The position numbers and the translations under genes were made by a program. A stretch of 64,000 nucleotides of DNA. Origin: Aliiroseovarius subalbicans (GTDB taxonomy: Bacteria; Pseudomonadota; Alphaproteobacteria; Rhodobacterales; Rhodobacteraceae). The notes under the pieces were generated by a model. That model did not search any database and was not told the origin of the DNA. It worked only from the letters and a program-made list of their open reading frames with translations. This document shows positions 34,581-42,770 of the stretch, piece after piece. The DNA lies in NCBI RefSeq assembly GCF_022678625.1, contig NZ_JALBYQ010000005.1, positions 124,001 to 188,000 of the forward strand, read 5' to 3'. How positions within the stretch are numbered: the first letter of the stretch is position 1; each line of letters begins with the position of its first letter.

Positions 34581-35480
34581 TCAGGAGGCCAAGGCCTCCG
34601 TCTCCGTGATTTTCTCGAATTCAGGCAGAAACTCGGGATGGTACATCTCGATATACCGCGTGATGCGTGCGTTGCTGATGAGCTTCGAGACGTAGCCACG
34701 CCCCAGAACCAAATCGAGGTGATCGCTCCCGTAGGTGTCCTCGACTAGGCGTAGCTCGCGCTCCAAATTGGCGGACTCGCGCTCCATCAACTCTAGTTGC
34801 TGTCGAGAAATCCCCCTGACGGCTTTGGGTTTCTCCGGGTTTTTCAGCTCGCTGGCCGGCGTCGCTGCCAAGAGAGAACGGGCGTAATTGACGGTGTTTT
34901 TGTTCATTGCAACCATCAGCTCTGCAGCCTCGATCTGGCGCATCGGTTTCATCTTTTTGAGAATTTGGAATCCGGTCAGAGCGATCTGCTTGTCCTTAAG
35001 AAGCTCAGCCGCCTCTGGGCAAATTCCGTCTAGCAGCCGCTTCTTGCCCTGCAGTGATTTGATGTTCACGTTGAGCGCCCGCGCCAACCGATCTTCCGGA
35101 ACACCACGTTCGAGCGCCTTCAGGATCATCTTGTGTTCCTGAATAGTGGCCAGGCGGCTGATGCGCTTGTTGTACGTGAAGGCTTCGTCGTCCGTCGAAA
35201 CCTGACACGGGGCATTGCTCTTTCCCAGATCAAGCAAAATCGCGAGGCGCACATGCCCATCGAGCAGCATGAATTTCTCAGGGTCGGATTTGTCGCGAAC
35301 GACGACCAGGGGCTCGACCAGGCCGACCTCTTCGATCGAGGCAGCGACCTGGCGGTATTTCACCGTTTCTTTGGTTTCTTTGCGAACGGCATAGAGCGGG
35401 CAGATCTGCTCCAGTGGCAGCCGCATGAGGCCTTTCTCAAACGCCATGCCGATAGTTTTGTTGCGCTTTGATCGTGCCAT
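34581..35480 (-). CDS. RepB/ParB-like partition-family protein (plasmid RepB C-terminal type)
   Basis: A 299-residue ParB-family protein. ParB-N-like part: ASIEEVGLVEPLVVV (about 45-60) and FMLLDGHVRLAILLDLG. A helix-turn-helix follows: VPEDRLARALNVNIKSLQGKKRLLDGI. The C-terminal half resembles RepB plasmid-partition proteins (IEAAELMVAMNKNTVNYARSLLAATP). It is the last of three minus-strand genes (recombinase, ParB-like, RepB-like) joined by ATGA overlaps. No ParA partner is present, so a role in partition is doubtful; an accessory role in recombination or regulation is inferred. Confidence 0.85.
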   Translation of the reverse strand: MARSKRNKTIGMAFEKGLMRLPLEQICPLYAVRKETKETVKYRQVAASIEEVGLVEPLVVVRDKSDPEKFMLLDGHVRLAILLDLGKSNAPCQVSTDDEAFTYNKRISRLATIQEHKMILKALERGVPEDRLARALNVNIKSLQGKKRLLDGICPEAAELLKDKQIALTGFQILKKMKPMRQIEAAELMVAMNKNTVNYARSLLAATPASELKNPEKPKAVRGISRQQLELMERESANLERELRLVEDTYGSDHLDLVLGRGYVSKLISNARITRYIEMYHPEFLPEFEKITETEALAS

Positions 35481-36370
35481 CAGACGCCTCCTGTCCGAGC
35501 GGCCAAACGGTCAGAGAGGTTTTTGGGAATGGTCGCCAAACCCTCGGCCCTGAGAAGGGTGACGAAATTCTCATCGATCAGAAGTTTGCGCAGGGCTTCC
35601 GTGATGAACATCAATTCGTTGCGTGTCGCTGTTGCTTTGCGTAGCAAGACTTGCTTCTTCTCCACGTCGTTCTGGTAGGTCCGGATCAAGCTTTCGACCG
35701 ACAGCGAGCGTCTCTTTGTTCGGTCCGTGCTTGCGCGTCCTTTGCCGTGTTGCTGGCGCGCCTCAACCAGACGCTTTGCGGCCATGAGCTTGCCGCCGCG
35801 AAGGAGATTGTTCTCGTAGGCCTGACGTAGGACGTCCTGAACTTCCGTATCTTTGGCTTCCGCGATGTCGACGGCAACACTCACCGGGATCTTTCCACTC
35901 TCGACAGCTCGCAGAAGTCTGTGTTCGCCACTTTCGAGCAGCCGCACAACGCCACGGACGTACTTCAGCGACAAGTTGGTTTTGCGCGCGATCTCGGGTT
36001 CCGAATAGCCACGCTCTTTCAGTCCTTTGATGTCGCGCAGGAGATCCAGAGCCCGGTGCTGACGGCGGGCCAGATTTTCGACAAGGCTCATCACGAGGCA
36101 ATCTTCGCTGCTCGCATCTATGATAATCGCTGGGATCTTGGTTTGACCAAGCTCCTCGAAAGCCTCCAGGCGGCCCTGACCACAGACCAAATCGTAGAGG
36201 GGGCCATCTTCTCCCTCTCGCGCTGCAACGGTGATCGGCCGCTTCAACCCGAGCTCGGCGATGTTGTCGACGATCTCTCTGAATGCCTTCTGATTGCGTA
36301 CACGCGGGTTCACTACCGTGATCCGATCCATTGGGATCAATTCGGCTGCTTGGGGCTGCATCTCGGACAT
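35480..36370 (-). CDS. ParB/Spo0J-family protein in recombinase cassette
   Basis: A 296-residue ParB-family protein. Domains: ParB N-terminal nuclease-like region (NPRVRNQKAFREIVDNIAELG, LVCGQGRLEAFEELGQTKIPA, VMSLVENLARRQHRALDLL), then the central HTH (GYSEPEIARKTNLSLKYVRGVVRLL). The C-terminus is charged and helical. The ATG overlaps the recombinase stop (ATGA) and its own stop overlaps the next ParB/RepB gene. Two different ParB-like proteins with a recombinase and no ParA suggests a mobile-element module rather than chromosome segregation. Confidence 0.9.
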   Translation of the reverse strand: MSEMQPQAAELIPMDRITVVNPRVRNQKAFREIVDNIAELGLKRPITVAAREGEDGPLYDLVCGQGRLEAFEELGQTKIPAIIIDASSEDCLVMSLVENLARRQHRALDLLRDIKGLKERGYSEPEIARKTNLSLKYVRGVVRLLESGEHRLLRAVESGKIPVSVAVDIAEAKDTEVQDVLRQAYENNLLRGGKLMAAKRLVEARQQHGKGRASTDRTKRRSLSVESLIRTYQNDVEKKQVLLRKATATRNELMFITEALRKLLIDENFVTLLRAEGLATIPKNLSDRLAARTGGV

Positions 36371-37944
36371 CAGGCCACCTCCGGAACAGAGACGTGGACC
36401 GCCATGTCGAACAAGGGATCCAGCGTATCGAAGCGATACGCATCGAGCGACAACCCGTTGTGCTCAGCCAGACGAATTCGAGAGAGGGTCATGTCGAGGC
36501 TAGGGAGCAGGTAGTGGTCGAGCGGTCGCTGGTTCGCCCGATCCATGCGAACGGCGATTGTGATGTCAGGTTTGAGACCCATGTCGAAACGGATGTTCCA
36601 CCGCAGCGAGCCGGCGTTGGTCTCGCTGCATCGGACGATGACGAGGGACGCAGTGAACTCCTTGTTGATCGTGAGCAAGTCTGTCCGAGGGTGCCGCTCC
36701 ACGCTGCCGCCCGAGGCTTCGATGCTGGCAATTGTCTCGGCAACAATATCGGGATGGAGGTCGCGCAGGCGACGATTGATCTCTATGTATCGATAATCGC
36801 GATCGGGCTTGAAACCGACTAACCGATACGCGCGAAGCAGGCTGCCAAAGCGTGAACGATAAGCGCTGCTCGAGGGCAGGGCCTCGGCTTCATCGATGAC
36901 CATCCCAGACAGAAATCCCTGGGCCTCGAACACATCTTTCAGACCTTCGAGCATTTCGTCGTCGGTGAGTTTGCTCGATCGCGTATTGATGATGGCGTTG
37001 GCGGCGGCAAACAGATCTGGATTGACGATCCCCTCGAATGCGCCCTTGGCCCGGACCCAAGTATTCGGATCGTTTTGGACGCGTTGCTTCTTGAGCTTGA
37101 AGGAGCTGCGGTTCCAAACGTTGTTGCCGATGTATTTCTCGTTGATCAGGATCTGGTGGACGGTGCTACGGGTCCAGGCACGGCCGAGATCCGTTAGGAT
37201 GCCACGCGCATTCAGAGCCTCGGCGATCACAGCCTCGGATTTCAGGTATTCAACGAAACTGTGAAAGATCTCTTGGACGACCGCGATTTCATCGGCTGGA
37301 CCCGGGACCAGAGTGACACGGTCAGTCTGAATGCTCTTGTGTTCACCCCGCTCCAGGATGCCTTTTGTAACCCCATGCTCGTCAATCAGCATACGCCTCA
37401 AACCGAAACCAGGCGGACCACCTTGGCGATAGCCGAGCTCGATCAGGCGGCACTGCCCGGTGAAGACCTTCTGTGAGAGCTCGCGGCTGTACTCGCCCGC
37501 CATAGCGCGCTTGACGCCTTTGACGATTGTGGAGACAGGGCTGCCGTCATTCTCGAACTGCTCGGCACAATAGATGACGGAGATGCCGGCGCGTTTGCAG
37601 ATGTATTCGTAATAGGCACTCTCGTCGGCATCCTGAAAGCGGCCCCATCGACTGATGTCGTAGACAAGCACCACCTCGAAATCCGCCCGACCGGACTGAA
37701 TGTCATCAATTAGTTGTTTTAGCCCGTCACGACCCTGAATCCTTAGCCCGCTCTTTCCTTCGTCGGAATAGGTGTGAACGATTTCGATGCCGCGCTGCTC
37801 AGCATAGAGCGCAATGGCGTCGGACTGGTTCTCGGTCGAATAACGCTGGTGTTCCGTCGACATACGCACGTATTGCGCCCCGCGAATACAGCGCTTGGCT
37901 TTTGGAGCGTCGGGGCTCTCTTCAAGATCGTCGTGCCAGCTCAA
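36370..37944 (-). CDS. Large serine recombinase, second cassette
   Basis: A 524-residue serine recombinase. Catalytic domain: AQYVRMSTEHQ (catalytic Ser about 29), YSDEGKSGLRIQGRDGL, VLVYDISRWGRFQD, EYSRELSQKV. Recombinase domain: QGGPPGFGLRRM, GILTDLGRAWTRSTVHQILINEKYIG. This subtype, with SxGxKSG and ISRWGRFQD, differs from the left-hand recombinase and belongs to the group commonly followed by ParB-like genes. Start is TTG 37944, with GGAGGT about 9 bases upstream. It is divergent from the small HTH gene at 38083. May mobilise the right part of the island. Confidence 0.92.
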   Translation of the reverse strand: MSWHDDLEESPDAPKAKRCIRGAQYVRMSTEHQRYSTENQSDAIALYAEQRGIEIVHTYSDEGKSGLRIQGRDGLKQLIDDIQSGRADFEVVLVYDISRWGRFQDADESAYYEYICKRAGISVIYCAEQFENDGSPVSTIVKGVKRAMAGEYSRELSQKVFTGQCRLIELGYRQGGPPGFGLRRMLIDEHGVTKGILERGEHKSIQTDRVTLVPGPADEIAVVQEIFHSFVEYLKSEAVIAEALNARGILTDLGRAWTRSTVHQILINEKYIGNNVWNRSSFKLKKQRVQNDPNTWVRAKGAFEGIVNPDLFAAANAIINTRSSKLTDDEMLEGLKDVFEAQGFLSGMVIDEAEALPSSSAYRSRFGSLLRAYRLVGFKPDRDYRYIEINRRLRDLHPDIVAETIASIEASGGSVERHPRTDLLTINKEFTASLVIVRCSETNAGSLRWNIRFDMGLKPDITIAVRMDRANQRPLDHYLLPSLDMTLSRIRLAEHNGLSLDAYRFDTLDPLFDMAVHVSVPEVA

Positions 37945-38082
37945 GTGCTAAGCACCTCCATTCATTGAATTCGACACCTGTTGGGAATGGTCGTGATTCC
38001 TGTGTGCCTAAGCTTAGACGCCGGAACTCGGAAAAGTGTTTCCGAAGATGGGCAACACTTTTCCAAACCAGGACAACGGCAC

Positions 38083-38400
38083 ATGAACAAATTAGACTAC
38101 CGACAGGAAATTGCGGCCGCGCTGAGACGCGAACTTGGAGGATCACATCAGGCGATAAAGGCGTCCATGAACTGGACGGGCGCGTCGGAGCGAACTGCGA
38201 AAAACTGGCTGGCCGGGACGCATGGCCCCACAGGTGAACACCTGATCGAACTCATGCGACACTCAGATGAGGTCGCCGAAACTGTCCTGGCACTGTGCGG
38301 CCGTAGCGACGTTTGCATTTCTTTGGAGCTTGCATGTCTCCGGACCGCTCTCGTTCGAATGCTGACAACGGCGGACGAAATCATGGGGACAGAAACCTGA
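38083..38400 (+). CDS. Small helix-turn-helix DNA-binding protein
   Basis: A 105-residue protein starting at MNKLDYRQE, where homology-like sequence begins; the upstream part of the frame (from 37981) is not convincing. Residues about 10-50 (EIAAALRRELGGSHQAIKAS, WTGASERTAKNWLAGTHGP) resemble a Cro/XRE-like HTH as found in small regulators of integrative elements. It is divergent from the recombinase across about 140 bases and precedes the iteron-like array. Inference: a regulator of the recombinase cassette. Confidence 0.65.
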   Translation: MNKLDYRQEIAAALRRELGGSHQAIKASMNWTGASERTAKNWLAGTHGPTGEHLIELMRHSDEVAETVLALCGRSDVCISLELACLRTALVRMLTTADEIMGTET

Positions 38401-38410
38401 GCGAAACAGC

Positions 38411-38970
38411 CATTCCCTGCAAGTCTTCGAGTTTTCACTGAAAGGCCGCCAAATTTTCCCTGTTTGGGATTTTAGGGAATACCCCCGCAAGTCGCTGATC
38501 TCTTGACCTATTCTGAAGCCTCAGACGCCCGATACACTCGAAATTGTGCATTTTCCCTGTAAATTTCCCTGTTTTCAGGGAATTCTTGGGAGACTGGATA
38601 GCTGCAAACTGTCTGCACAGCCAATCACTCCCGTCTCGATTTCGCTCACGCGTTTCTTGCGAATTTGTCGCGAGAAATCCGAGCGTTGTGCGGGTGGGTA
38701 TATCTCTGAGACGCAGTTTCAGGGTGAATATCTCTACAATTTCCTGAACGTCTCAGTTGAGCAAATTCGGCGGTGCGGTTTGCTGTGATTTCCCTGTTAA
38801 CAGGGAATTTTTTGTGATTTGAGCCTGTTGCGGCGGTCTAGGCACGAGTATTTTTCTGCAAAACAGGGGCTTAGATGGTTATTTCCCTAGAGTGCGGAAC
38901 AGGGAATTTCTGCGCCGTGACAGGGAAATCTTTTCACAGAACAGGGAATGTTCAGCGAAGATCAGGGAAA
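38411..38970. repeat. Iteron-like cluster of TTCCCTG/CAGGGAA motifs
   Basis: Eleven exact copies of TTCCCTG or its complement CAGGGAA in about 560 bases, with no gene: 38413, 38456, 38553, 38565, 38576, 38790, 38801, 38900, 38921, 38942 and 38963 (first base), plus near copies at 38473 and 38883. Left copies are mostly in the TTCCCTG sense, right ones in the CAGGGAA sense, and two pairs form palindromes: TTTCCCTG-TTTT-CAGGGAA at 38564 and TTTCCCTG-TTAA-CAGGGAAT at 38789. The last four are spaced 21 bases apart. This pattern suits binding sites of a replication, partition or regulatory protein, perhaps one of the nearby ParB/HTH proteins. Confidence 0.8.
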
Positions 38971-39308
38971 GGCTGTTTTGCCAAATCCAAGCTGCTGTTC
39001 TTGCGCCTGCCAATCAAGCGGCAAGGAGGTCCTGACCAGTGTTTCCAGCGTGAGATCGACCAGCTGAGTGCCGGCTATAATGGCAGATTGAATGCGCGGG
39101 GAGAGAAAGGCCAGGGGGACGATGCGCCGAATATAGCTCTCCGTTTTATGAGCGTACTGAGCCACCTGTTTCAGAGATACGCCCGTTCTGACCTGATCCG
39201 CCCAGATATGCGCGTTGCGCAGCGCGCGCTGCAATGTTGAGTCTGGAAGAGGTTCAAACCCTCCCGCAATGATCTTCATCTCAACCCCGCGCCGGTGGCA
39301 GGCGACGG
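38962..39308 (-). pseudogene. Large serine recombinase, C-terminal fragment
   Basis: The minus-strand frame reads HRRGVEMKIIAGG, then AYHKTESYIRRIVPLAFLSP-type sequence (HKTESYIRRIVPLAFLSPRI), QLVDLTLETLVRTSLPLDWQ and AQEQQLGF. This matches the C-terminal region of large serine recombinases, including the RRRGVELKL...LAMLSP layout of the one at 2851-4479. The frame can be followed upstream only to about 39308, where it meets the edge of the IS6-type element. The catalytic half is missing, so the gene is dead, probably by insertion and deletion next to the IS. Confidence 0.8.
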
Positions 39309-39340
39309 GGGTGTCGAGGTGAAGCAGGAAGGAACGAATG

Positions 39341-40159
39341 GGTAGTGTCAGAGGAAATCAGCTTGAGGTGGGCAGGGCGGGGCGGTAGCGTTTCGCCATG
39401 TCTGAACTTTCTCCCTTTCGCTACTTCAAAACCAGCCCAGAGATCATCCGCCTGGCGGTGATGCTCTATGTCCGGTTCCCATTGTCTCTCCGAAATGTCG
39501 AGGACCTGCTGCATGAACGTGGAATAGATGTGAGCCACGAAACTGAGAGGTATTGGTGGAACCGATTTGGACCAGTGTTCGCATCGGAGATCCGCCGGAA
39601 ACGAGTTCAGCAACTTCGAGCTTACTCACGTTGGCAGTGGCATCTGGACGAGGTCTTCGTGAAGATTAACGGTGAGCAGCACTATCTCTGGCGAGCGATT
39701 GATCAAGAAGGAGAGGTGCTTGAAAGTTATGTCACGAAGCGTCGAGACAAGCGAGCAGCTCTTAAATTCTTGAAGAAAGCGATGAAGCGATACGGCCAAC
39801 CCGAGCTTGTCGTCACTGACCGACTTAGATCCTATGGGGCTGCGATGCGGGAAATTGGCAACGCGGAAAAGCAGGCGACTGCCCGATATCTAAACAACCG
39901 GATCGAGAATTCACATCTCCCGTTTCGACGACGAGAACGAGCCATGTCACGGTTTCGAAGGATGCGAAGTTTGCAGAAATATGTTGCCGTCCACGCCTCA
40001 GTTTTCAACCACTTCAATCATGAGCGCAGCCTGTCGAATAGAAATCAATTCAAGCTCAACCGAACCGTCGCTCTCACCGAGTGGCGCGGTCTTTGTGCGG
40101 GATAAGGGGCAGTCATGCTGGCCCGACTGAGACTGGTTCGAAGTAGTCTGACAGCACAC
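39341..40159 (+). mobile_element. IS6-family insertion sequence
   Basis: About 0.82 kb around one transposase gene. Imperfect terminal inverted repeats are suggested: left GGTAGTGTCAGAGG (39341) and right, on the complement, GTGTGCTGTCAGAC (ending about 40159), sharing TGTCAGA. No matching 8-base direct repeat is visible outside the two ends, and both flanks are broken genes, so this copy probably caused a deletion or arrived by cointegrate formation. Exact ends are approximate. Confidence 0.7.
39398..40105 (+). CDS. IS6-family transposase
   Basis: A 235-residue DDE transposase: SPEIIRLAVMLYVRFPLSLR and VEDLLHERGIDVSHET (N-terminal HTH), WHLDEVFVKINGE (first Asp), ELVVTDRLRSYGAA (second Asp), and NNRIENSHLPFRRRERAMSRF (Glu). 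Length, motif spacing and the NNRxENSHxxxRRRER block are typical of IS6/IS26-type enzymes. The frame is complete, so the element may still be active. IS6 elements move by replicative cointegration and readily delete or fuse adjacent DNA, in keeping with the truncated genes on both sides. Confidence 0.95.
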   Translation: MSELSPFRYFKTSPEIIRLAVMLYVRFPLSLRNVEDLLHERGIDVSHETERYWWNRFGPVFASEIRRKRVQQLRAYSRWQWHLDEVFVKINGEQHYLWRAIDQEGEVLESYVTKRRDKRAALKFLKKAMKRYGQPELVVTDRLRSYGAAMREIGNAEKQATARYLNNRIENSHLPFRRRERAMSRFRRMRSLQKYVAVHASVFNHFNHERSLSNRNQFKLNRTVALTEWRGLCAG

Positions 40160-40182
40160 TCGCCTAGAACTTCGCTCGGCGA

Positions 40183-40297
40183 TTAGCCCTTGGCGTACCA
40201 GCCGTTGTCGACATAGGTCGCGTTGCCGTTCACAAAGCTGGCCTCGTCAGATGCCAGAAACACAACGGCAGCGGCGACCTCTTCAGGGTACCCGGAC
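40183..40297 (-). pseudogene. Short-chain dehydrogenase (SDR), 3' remnant
   Basis: Reading the minus strand gives GYPEEVAAAVVFLASDEASF and VNGNATYVDNGWYAKG before a stop: the classic C-terminal end of SDR oxidoreductases (PEEVAxxVxFLASDxAsFVtG..xxVDGGW). About 38 codons remain. Upstream, at about 40285-40300, the sequence switches to the oppositely oriented reductase fragment. Only a remnant left by rearrangement next to the IS6 element. Confidence 0.85.
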
Positions 40298-41617
40298 ATC
40301 AAGGTGATTTTCAACTCGGGCAACAACTTCATGTCGCACCAGCAGGATACCAACCGGCTGATCCGCGCCCTGAACAAGGTCGAAACGATCATCTGTGTCG
40401 ATGTCTGGTGGACGGCGGCAACCCGGTGGTCCGACATCGTCTTCCCGGCCGCAACCACGCTGGAACAGAACGATATCACCTCGGGCGGCACCTATTCCAA
40501 CGACCGCGTCTATGCGATGAAGAAGGTGATCGAACCGATCGGGGAAAGCCTGCCGGATTACGAGATCTTTGAAGGTCTGGCCGACAAGCTGGGTCTGTGG
40601 GCACAATTCACCGACAGCGAAGACAAGATGTATCATATCAAATTGGCCTACGAGGCTTCCGGCGCGGCCAAGGAAATTCCGTTCGAGGAGTTCTGGGAAA
40701 AAGGCTATGCCCGCATGCCGGTGCCCGCCGAGGCCCGCAAATGGACCCGCCACGGAGCCTTCTACGAAGACCCCGAAGGCAGCCCGTTGCACACAACCTC
40801 GGGCAAGATCGAGATGTTCTGCGACACCATCGCCAACATGGAGCTGGACGACTGCCCCGGCATGCCACAGTGGATCGAGAAACACGAATACCTTGGCGTG
40901 GCCAAAGAAGGTCAGCTGCACGTCGTGTCACCCCACCCGTGGTTCCGCCTGCACAGCCAGATGGCGAACTCGGAACGGCTGCGTGATCTCTATATGGTCC
41001 AGGGTCGTGAACCCGTGCGCATCAACGCCGAAGACGCCGCCGCGCGTGGCATCGAAGACGGCGACCTGGTCGAGCTTTACAACAAGCGCGGCACGGTGAT
41101 TGCGGGTGCGGTCGTGTCCGATGGCATCATGCCCGGCGTGGTCTCGATTTATGAAGGTGGCTGGCCGCAACTGGACAGCAAGGGGCGCGACAACTCGGGT
41201 CTGGCGAACTTCCTGACCTCGACCCAGCCCACCTCGGGTCTGGCCGAAGCCTCGACTGCCAACACAACGTTGATCGAGATGCGCAAATGCGAGGACCCGG
41301 AAGGGCCGAACATGGCCTATCACCCGCCCGCCATAATCGAGGACATGGAGATCGCCGAGATCGATGACGAAGCGCTGGGCCTGGAGCGGCTCGAAGCTCT
41401 TACCGCCGCGCTCTATGCCGACATGACACCCGGAGAACAGATGTTCTTTGAACGCTGCACCGTCTGCCACGCCCCGCGCGAGGTGACGCACTATACGCAG
41501 CAGCAGTGGAAAGGCATCGTGCCCTCCATGTTCGAACGCGCCGGTCTGGAAGACAGCGAACGCGAACTGGTCATGGATTACCTCATGACGAATGCCGCGG
41601 ACGCTGCCGCCCACTGA
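40288..41617 (+). pseudogene. TMAO/DMSO reductase (molybdopterin, TorA-like) fused to c-type heme domain, 5'-truncated
   Basis: The frame has strong homology-like sequence only from about 40290 (KVIFNSGNNFMSHQQDTNRL). Then come WWTAATRWSDIVFPAATTLEQND, LHTTSGKIEMF, HPWFRLHSQMANSERLRDLY, EPVRINAEDAAARGIEDGDL, FLTSTQPTSGLAEASTANTT, all typical of the molybdopterin-binding half of TorA/DmsA-type enzymes. The last ~60 residues carry one heme-binding CTVCH motif with AGLEDSERELVMDYLMT, like the C-terminal domain of TorC-type cytochromes. The N-terminal half, signal peptide and Mo-ligand region are absent, so it cannot be a working enzyme. The ORF's first ~20 codons are the antisense of the SDR remnant. 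Confidence 0.85.
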
Positions 41618-41667
41618 ACCCAACGGGCCGGCCCCTGACCCGGGGCCGCCCTCCTCCTGGAGAACGG

Positions 41668-41708
41668 TGGTCAGCCTTGCGTCCCTTGGCTGGCCATCGG
41701 TTTTTTTT
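41668..41708 (+). terminator. Intrinsic terminator after reductase fragment
   Basis: GGTCAGCC and GGCTGGCC pair (one G-T) around an 11-base loop, followed by eight T. It lies about 50 bases after the reductase stop and just before moaA, so it originally ended the reductase transcript. Confidence 0.8.
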
Positions 41709-41725
41709 ATGAAACGGAGCCCCTC

Positions 41726-42640
41726 TTGCCCTTCGATGCCGCCTCTGCCCCGCTGTGTGACAGCTTTGGCCGCCCGGTCACCTATCTAAGGCTGTCTGTC
41801 ACGGATCGTTGCGATCTGCGCTGCACCTATTGCATGCCCGAACGCATGAAATTCCTTCCGCGCAGGGATGTTCTGAGCTTGGAAGACATGGCTCGTCTGG
41901 CCGAGGTCTTCATCCGCCACGGCGTGCGCAAAATCCGCCTGACCGGGGGCGAACCCTTGGTGCGCAAGGATGTCATGGTGCTGGTCGAAGCTCTGGGGCG
42001 ACATGTGAAATCCGGACGCCTGGACGAATTGTGCGTGACCACCAACGGCACCCTTTTGGAACGTTACGCCGCTGACCTGATCCGGTTCGGTGTGAAGCGG
42101 GTCAATGTCTCGCTGGATACGTTGAATGCCGAACGATATCGCGAGGTCACACGCTTGGGCGATCTGGATCGCGTGATCCGCGGTATCCGCGAGGCGCAGG
42201 CGGTCGGTCTTTCCGTCAAGCTGAACGCGGTGGCCAGCCGTGGGGTTTTCGAGGGTGAGCTGGATGAGTTGATCCGCTTTGCCCACTTTCGCGGCGTCGA
42301 CCTGACCCTGATCGAACAGATGCCGATGGGCGATACGGGCAACGGGGACAGCTTTTTGTCCCTGGCCAGTCTGCGCGACGACCTGGCCCAACGTTGGACG
42401 CTGCAGGACATCGCCCTGACCACCGAGGGCCCCGCACGCTACGTGACGGTGCGCGAAACCGGCGGCAGGCTGGGCTTCATCACGCCGATGTCCTGTTCCT
42501 TTTGCGATACGTGCAACCGGGTCCGTCTCAGCTGTACCGGCAAGCTGTATACCTGCATGGGGAACCAGGGGGCGACTGGAGGCGCTGAAGGGCGAAGAGA
42601 AACGAAGCAACACGACCCGATCAGCAGGTGCAAAGAGTAA
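41726..42640 (+). CDS. moaA: GTP 3',8-cyclase (molybdenum cofactor), with abnormal C-terminus
   Basis: Radical-SAM enzyme that starts molybdenum-cofactor synthesis from GTP. Start is TTG 41726, with CGGAG seven bases upstream. Radical-SAM cluster CDLRCTYCM near residue 32, GGEPLVRKD, TTNGTLL, VSLDTL, and the C-terminal cluster CDTC-N13-C (CNRVRLSCTGKLYTC) are intact. After YTCMGNQG the sequence departs from the family (GATGGAEGRRETKQHDPIS) and stops, so the conserved C-terminal tail ending in Gly-Gly is missing. Another frame reads RLEALKG here, nearer the usual tail, so a frameshift or fusion with foreign DNA is likely. It may be inactive. It neighbours a molybdoenzyme fragment, its natural client. 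Confidence 0.85.
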   Translation: MPFDAASAPLCDSFGRPVTYLRLSVTDRCDLRCTYCMPERMKFLPRRDVLSLEDMARLAEVFIRHGVRKIRLTGGEPLVRKDVMVLVEALGRHVKSGRLDELCVTTNGTLLERYAADLIRFGVKRVNVSLDTLNAERYREVTRLGDLDRVIRGIREAQAVGLSVKLNAVASRGVFEGELDELIRFAHFRGVDLTLIEQMPMGDTGNGDSFLSLASLRDDLAQRWTLQDIALTTEGPARYVTVRETGGRLGFITPMSCSFCDTCNRVRLSCTGKLYTCMGNQGATGGAEGRRETKQHDPISRCKE

Positions 42641-42770
42641 CTTAGATCACGCCAGATACTGTCCAAAAAATGGGGAGTAGCTCAATAGGAACCGCCAAGA
42701 AACTGTCGGCGAAGTTCTTTAATAGCTTTACCGATCACATCGGCAACGATGGCACCACCTGAGGTGCCCC
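42610..42770. other. Short junction after moaA, possible IS remnant
   Basis: The sequence after the moaA break contains ACTGTCCAAAAAATGGGGAG, which looks like the end of an IS3-type element, but no transposase sequence is recognisable. This supports an insertion/deletion event as the cause of the broken moaA tail. Confidence 0.3.

Noticed and set aside
2680-40300. A direct repeat of the tRNA-Gln 3' end at the right side of the island (att site)
   Set aside because: No copy of the T-arm/acceptor end was found by eye near the second recombinase or the IS6 element.
40283-41623. Minus-strand ORFs opposite the reductase
   Set aside because: Shadows of the molybdopterin reductase frame; His/Gly-rich without motifs.
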